Shown here: positions 62,220-64,000 of the stretch, one piece after another | Position numbering within the stretch: position 1 is the stretch's first letter | Layout of the letters: each line of letters begins with the position of its first letter | From: Novosphingobium sp. | GTDB lineage: Bacteria > Pseudomonadota > Alphaproteobacteria > Sphingomonadales > Sphingomonadaceae | Assembly: GCA_024236215.1 (NCBI GenBank) | Contig: JACKKX010000002.1 | Span: forward strand, 496,001 to 560,000 | DNA length: 64,000 bases | Reading direction: 5' to 3' | Made by a program: the position numbers and the translations under genes | The notes under the pieces: generated by a model | Databases searched by the model: none | What the model saw: only the letters and a program-made list of their open reading frames with translations | What the model was told of the DNA's origin: nothing

Positions 62220-62683
62220 AAGCCATGGCTCCCGCCAGCAGCGCCGATGATCGTGATCAGCGAGGCCGCCAGCAGAACACGATGCATGATCTCCATCCGG
62301 CGAAAATCGGCGGCTGGCGTGGACGAATGGCGCATGCGCTTATGGATGACGAGCGGTTCGAGCACGAACAGCATCATGGCAAACATCGTCCACACGGCCA
62401 CCATGGCCGTCATCCACCAAAATTGCGGTTGGCCGAACCGTTCCCATAAGCCGGCGCGCCAGACCATCCAGAAGCCGCTGAGGCCGGCCAGCGCCACCCA
62501 GACGCGCGCCTGCCGGGCAAAGCCGCGTTCGAACCGATGAAATCCCGAGAGCCGCTCATCCGGCAGAGTGTCGCGCCGGATCGCTGGCAAGGCCACCGTG
62601 GTGACAAAGGCGACGCCGCCGATCCACAGCACGACGGAGGCTATGTGGATCACTCGGGCCATCAGGAAGTCATCCATCGCCAT
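62213..62683 (-). CDS. Four-helix membrane protein paired with NnrS (CopD/DUF2269-like)
   Basis: A protein of 156 aa homologous to 38357-38824. First helix ARVIHIASVVLWIGGVAFVTT with the conserved His; further His in SGFHRFERGF, PLVIHKRM and IMHRVLL. Four membrane helices. It overlaps nnrS by 7 nt. The conserved pairing at two loci argues for a shared function in heme or NO handling. Confidence 0.72.
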   Translation of the reverse strand: MAMDDFLMARVIHIASVVLWIGGVAFVTTVALPAIRRDTLPDERLSGFHRFERGFARQARVWVALAGLSGFWMVWRAGLWERFGQPQFWWMTAMVAVWTMFAMMLFVLEPLVIHKRMRHSSTPAADFRRMEIMHRVLLAASLITIIGAAGGSHGLW

Positions 62684-62728
62684 GCTCCTGCGATCCTGTC
62701 GCCTTGCCGGGGGTGGAACCTGTCCCGG

Positions 62729-62881
62729 TCACAGCGGCTTGTCATCCTCGTCCCGGAAAATCCGCTCCGACGCTCCGGTAACATCCTCGTACTGGCCCGT
62801 CCTGCATGCCCAGAAGAATACTGCGAGACCCAGACCGCCAAGGGCGATCGACACCGGGATCAGGAAGGTCAGTGCACTCAT
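62729..62881 (-). CDS. ccoS: cbb3-type cytochrome oxidase assembly protein CcoS
   Basis: A protein of 50 aa with one membrane helix (FLIPVSIALGGLGLAVFFWA) followed by CRTGQYEDVTGASERIF and an acidic tail, the standard CcoS pattern. CcoS is needed for cofactor insertion into cbb3 oxidase. The ATG at 62881 overlaps the DUF2189 gene stop by 4 nt, which fixes the start. The copper ATPase CcoI, usually next to ccoS, is not seen here. Confidence 0.9.
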   Translation of the reverse strand: MSALTFLIPVSIALGGLGLAVFFWACRTGQYEDVTGASERIFRDEDDKPL

Positions 62882-63666
62882 CGGCAAATCGCGCGATAGG
62901 CATGCCATGTCGCATGGCCCAGCCACGGAAATACGACGATCAGCCCGATCATCCCGGTCGCCACCGAAAGCACAAACAGCGCCAATACCACCGCACCCCA
63001 GACAACCAGCGCCGGCAGATTGTTCCAGACCAGCGCCCAACTCGTGCCCATCGCGGTCAGGCTATCCAGCCGCCGGTCGAGCATCATCGGAATCGAAAAG
63101 GCCGAAATGGCAAAGGCGAAGGCGGCGAACAGGCCGCCGACTGCCGAGCCGACCAGCAACATCGCCAGCCCCGTCGGTGTGGCGAACAGCATCTGCACGA
63201 TATGGTTGAATCCCGGAAACGGCCGGACACCGAAGAACAGGGCGTAGATCAGCACCGCTGCCCGCATCCACAGCAGCAGCAGCCCGCACAACATCGCGCC
63301 AGTGAACAGGATCTGCCCCCCCGACTGCGCCCGGGGCATCAGCATATGCGCCAGCTTAATGGGCCGGCCTTCCTCTAGCGAGCGGCTCTTGTCGTAAAGT
63401 CCGATGGCCAGCGCCGGAGCAAGGATGAGAAAGCCGGCAAGCACCGGGAAGATGGCAAAATCCCATTCCAGCACCACCAGTCCCACGATGAGCGCAGCGG
63501 ACAGCAGGAACACGAACAGGCCGTAGAGCAGGCTGGACAGTGGATTGCGCGTCAGGTCGTGCCATCCCGCGCGCAGCCAGACGGTAGCGCTGCTGACCGG
63601 CAGGTTCCGGGCATAGGGACTGATCCGGGGGAGCGGCGGGACGACGGGGGGGATGGTGGTCATCAT
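62878..63666 (-). CDS. DUF2189 family membrane protein
   Basis: A protein of 262 aa with about six membrane helices. The start region holds WLRAGWHDLTRNPLSSLLYG and LAIGLYDKSRSLEEGRPIKL, both typical of DUF2189 proteins, which are often found in cytochrome oxidase clusters. The role is unknown. It overlaps ccoS and follows the small 61-aa gene by 15 nt. Confidence 0.82.
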   Translation of the reverse strand: MMTTIPPVVPPLPRISPYARNLPVSSATVWLRAGWHDLTRNPLSSLLYGLFVFLLSAALIVGLVVLEWDFAIFPVLAGFLILAPALAIGLYDKSRSLEEGRPIKLAHMLMPRAQSGGQILFTGAMLCGLLLLWMRAAVLIYALFFGVRPFPGFNHIVQMLFATPTGLAMLLVGSAVGGLFAAFAFAISAFSIPMMLDRRLDSLTAMGTSWALVWNNLPALVVWGAVVLALFVLSVATGMIGLIVVFPWLGHATWHAYRAICR

Positions 63667-63681
63667 CGTCTCCTGATCATG

Positions 63682-63867
63682 TCAGCATGACGGCTGGGCC
63701 GCGGTGAAGATGCCGGGGCTTGCGGGTTGTGCACCGGCCTTGGCATGCGCCACGCAGCGCGGCTGCGAACTGATAGCGACATAGACAAGATGGGCATTGG
63801 CGAGCAGCACGACGACGAGCGCGATGACGGACCATATCACGATCGAGCGGCGGGATGGTGCGGTCAT
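63682..63867 (-). CDS. Small single-helix protein in the cbb3 cluster
   Basis: A protein of 61 aa with one membrane helix (IVIWSVIALVVVLLANAHLV) and a C-terminal part with two Cys. The start ATG overlaps the ccoP stop in an ATGA, good evidence that it is translated. I do not recognise the family; it is too short for FixH/CcoH. Confidence 0.65.
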   Translation of the reverse strand: MTAPSRRSIVIWSVIALVVVLLANAHLVYVAISSQPRCVAHAKAGAQPASPGIFTAAQPSC

Positions 63868-64000
63868 CGCCGGCTGGCTCCCTTGTCGAGGAGATAGACC
63901 ACGAGGATCTTGCGATCGACCGGACTGAGCTGGTTCTGCCAGGCGGGCATTTCGCCCTGCCTTCCATCGTAAACCGAAGTATAGACCGACTGCGCATCGC
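63864..64000 (-). CDS. ccoP: cbb3-type cytochrome c oxidase subunit III CcoP, C-terminal end (partial)
   Basis: The last 44 codons of a gene running in from beyond the window end. They read DAQSVYTSVYDGRQGEMPAW then QNQLSPVDRKILVVYLLDKG, which matches the end of CcoP after the second heme c domain (GEMPAW is the usual Met-containing segment). Its stop overlaps the next gene. The heme motifs lie outside the window. Confidence 0.85.
   Translation of the reverse strand, partial: DAQSVYTSVYDGRQGEMPAWQNQLSPVDRKILVVYLLDKGASRR

Noticed and set aside
1-64000. CRISPR arrays, rRNA genes and prophage structural genes.
   Set aside because: No regularly spaced repeats, rRNA-like stretches or capsid, tail or terminase genes were seen.

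Overview
The window looks like part of the chromosome of a high-GC alphaproteobacterium of the order Sphingomonadales. Support comes from the gene neighbourhoods oxyR-rnd / aspS and acpP-fabF-mltG, a cytochrome c maturation block starting at ccmC beside tRNA-His, an L31 of the alphaproteobacterial type, and cbb3 oxidase genes. The genus cannot be fixed from the sequence alone.

Layout. Positions 1-31603 are mostly core genome: the end of an OmpH/Skp-like gene, fabZ, rpmE, tRNA-His, a tightly overlapping ccmCDEFGHI operon for cytochrome c maturation, the potassium transporter kup, an aminotransferase, a PuuD-like membrane protein, a yciB-ftsY-mtaB-dapF run, a GGDEF/EAL protein, an isopenicillin-N-synthase-like oxygenase, an EVE-domain protein, a ThDP enzyme, an LplT-like MFS protein, pgsA, oxyR-rnd, aspS, acpP, fabF, mltG, an alkyl-sulfatase-like enzyme, a peroxiredoxin, a 2H phosphoesterase and tRNA-Met.

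Positions 31604-58997 form an integrated element of about 27.4 kb. It sits exactly at the 3' end of tRNA-Met and is bounded by a 15-bp direct repeat of the tRNA end. The left end carries mobilisation genes: a DUF6118-like gene, a TraA-type relaxase/helicase, a candidate oriT, and traC/traD-like genes. The right end carries an AlpA-like regulator, a second small HTH protein and a P4-type tyrosine integrase. No type IV secretion genes are seen, so it looks mobilisable rather than self-transmissible.

The cargo (36523-56628) is a nitrate respiration package. It contains a fused NarK1-NarK2 transporter, narGHJI, a PpiC chaperone, nearly the whole molybdenum cofactor pathway (moaA, moaD, moaE, moaB, moaC, moeA, mobA), a Crp/Fnr-family regulator without an iron-sulfur cysteine cluster, an outer-membrane porin, NnrS with a small membrane partner, a beta-carbonic anhydrase and a TauE/SafE-type permease. 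FNR-type palindromes (TTGAT-N4-ATCAA) lie in both divergent intergenic regions. No nitrite reductase, moeB or molybdate transporter is present, so the product should be nitrite and the host must supply those functions.

Positions 58998-64000 return to the chromosome, with an odd zinc-ribbon/HD-domain fusion and a 5'-truncated PAP2 phosphatase. They are followed by the tail of a cbb3 oxidase cluster on the minus strand (ccoP end, a small membrane protein, a DUF2189 protein, ccoS, and a second copy of the membrane-protein/NnrS pair found in the island).
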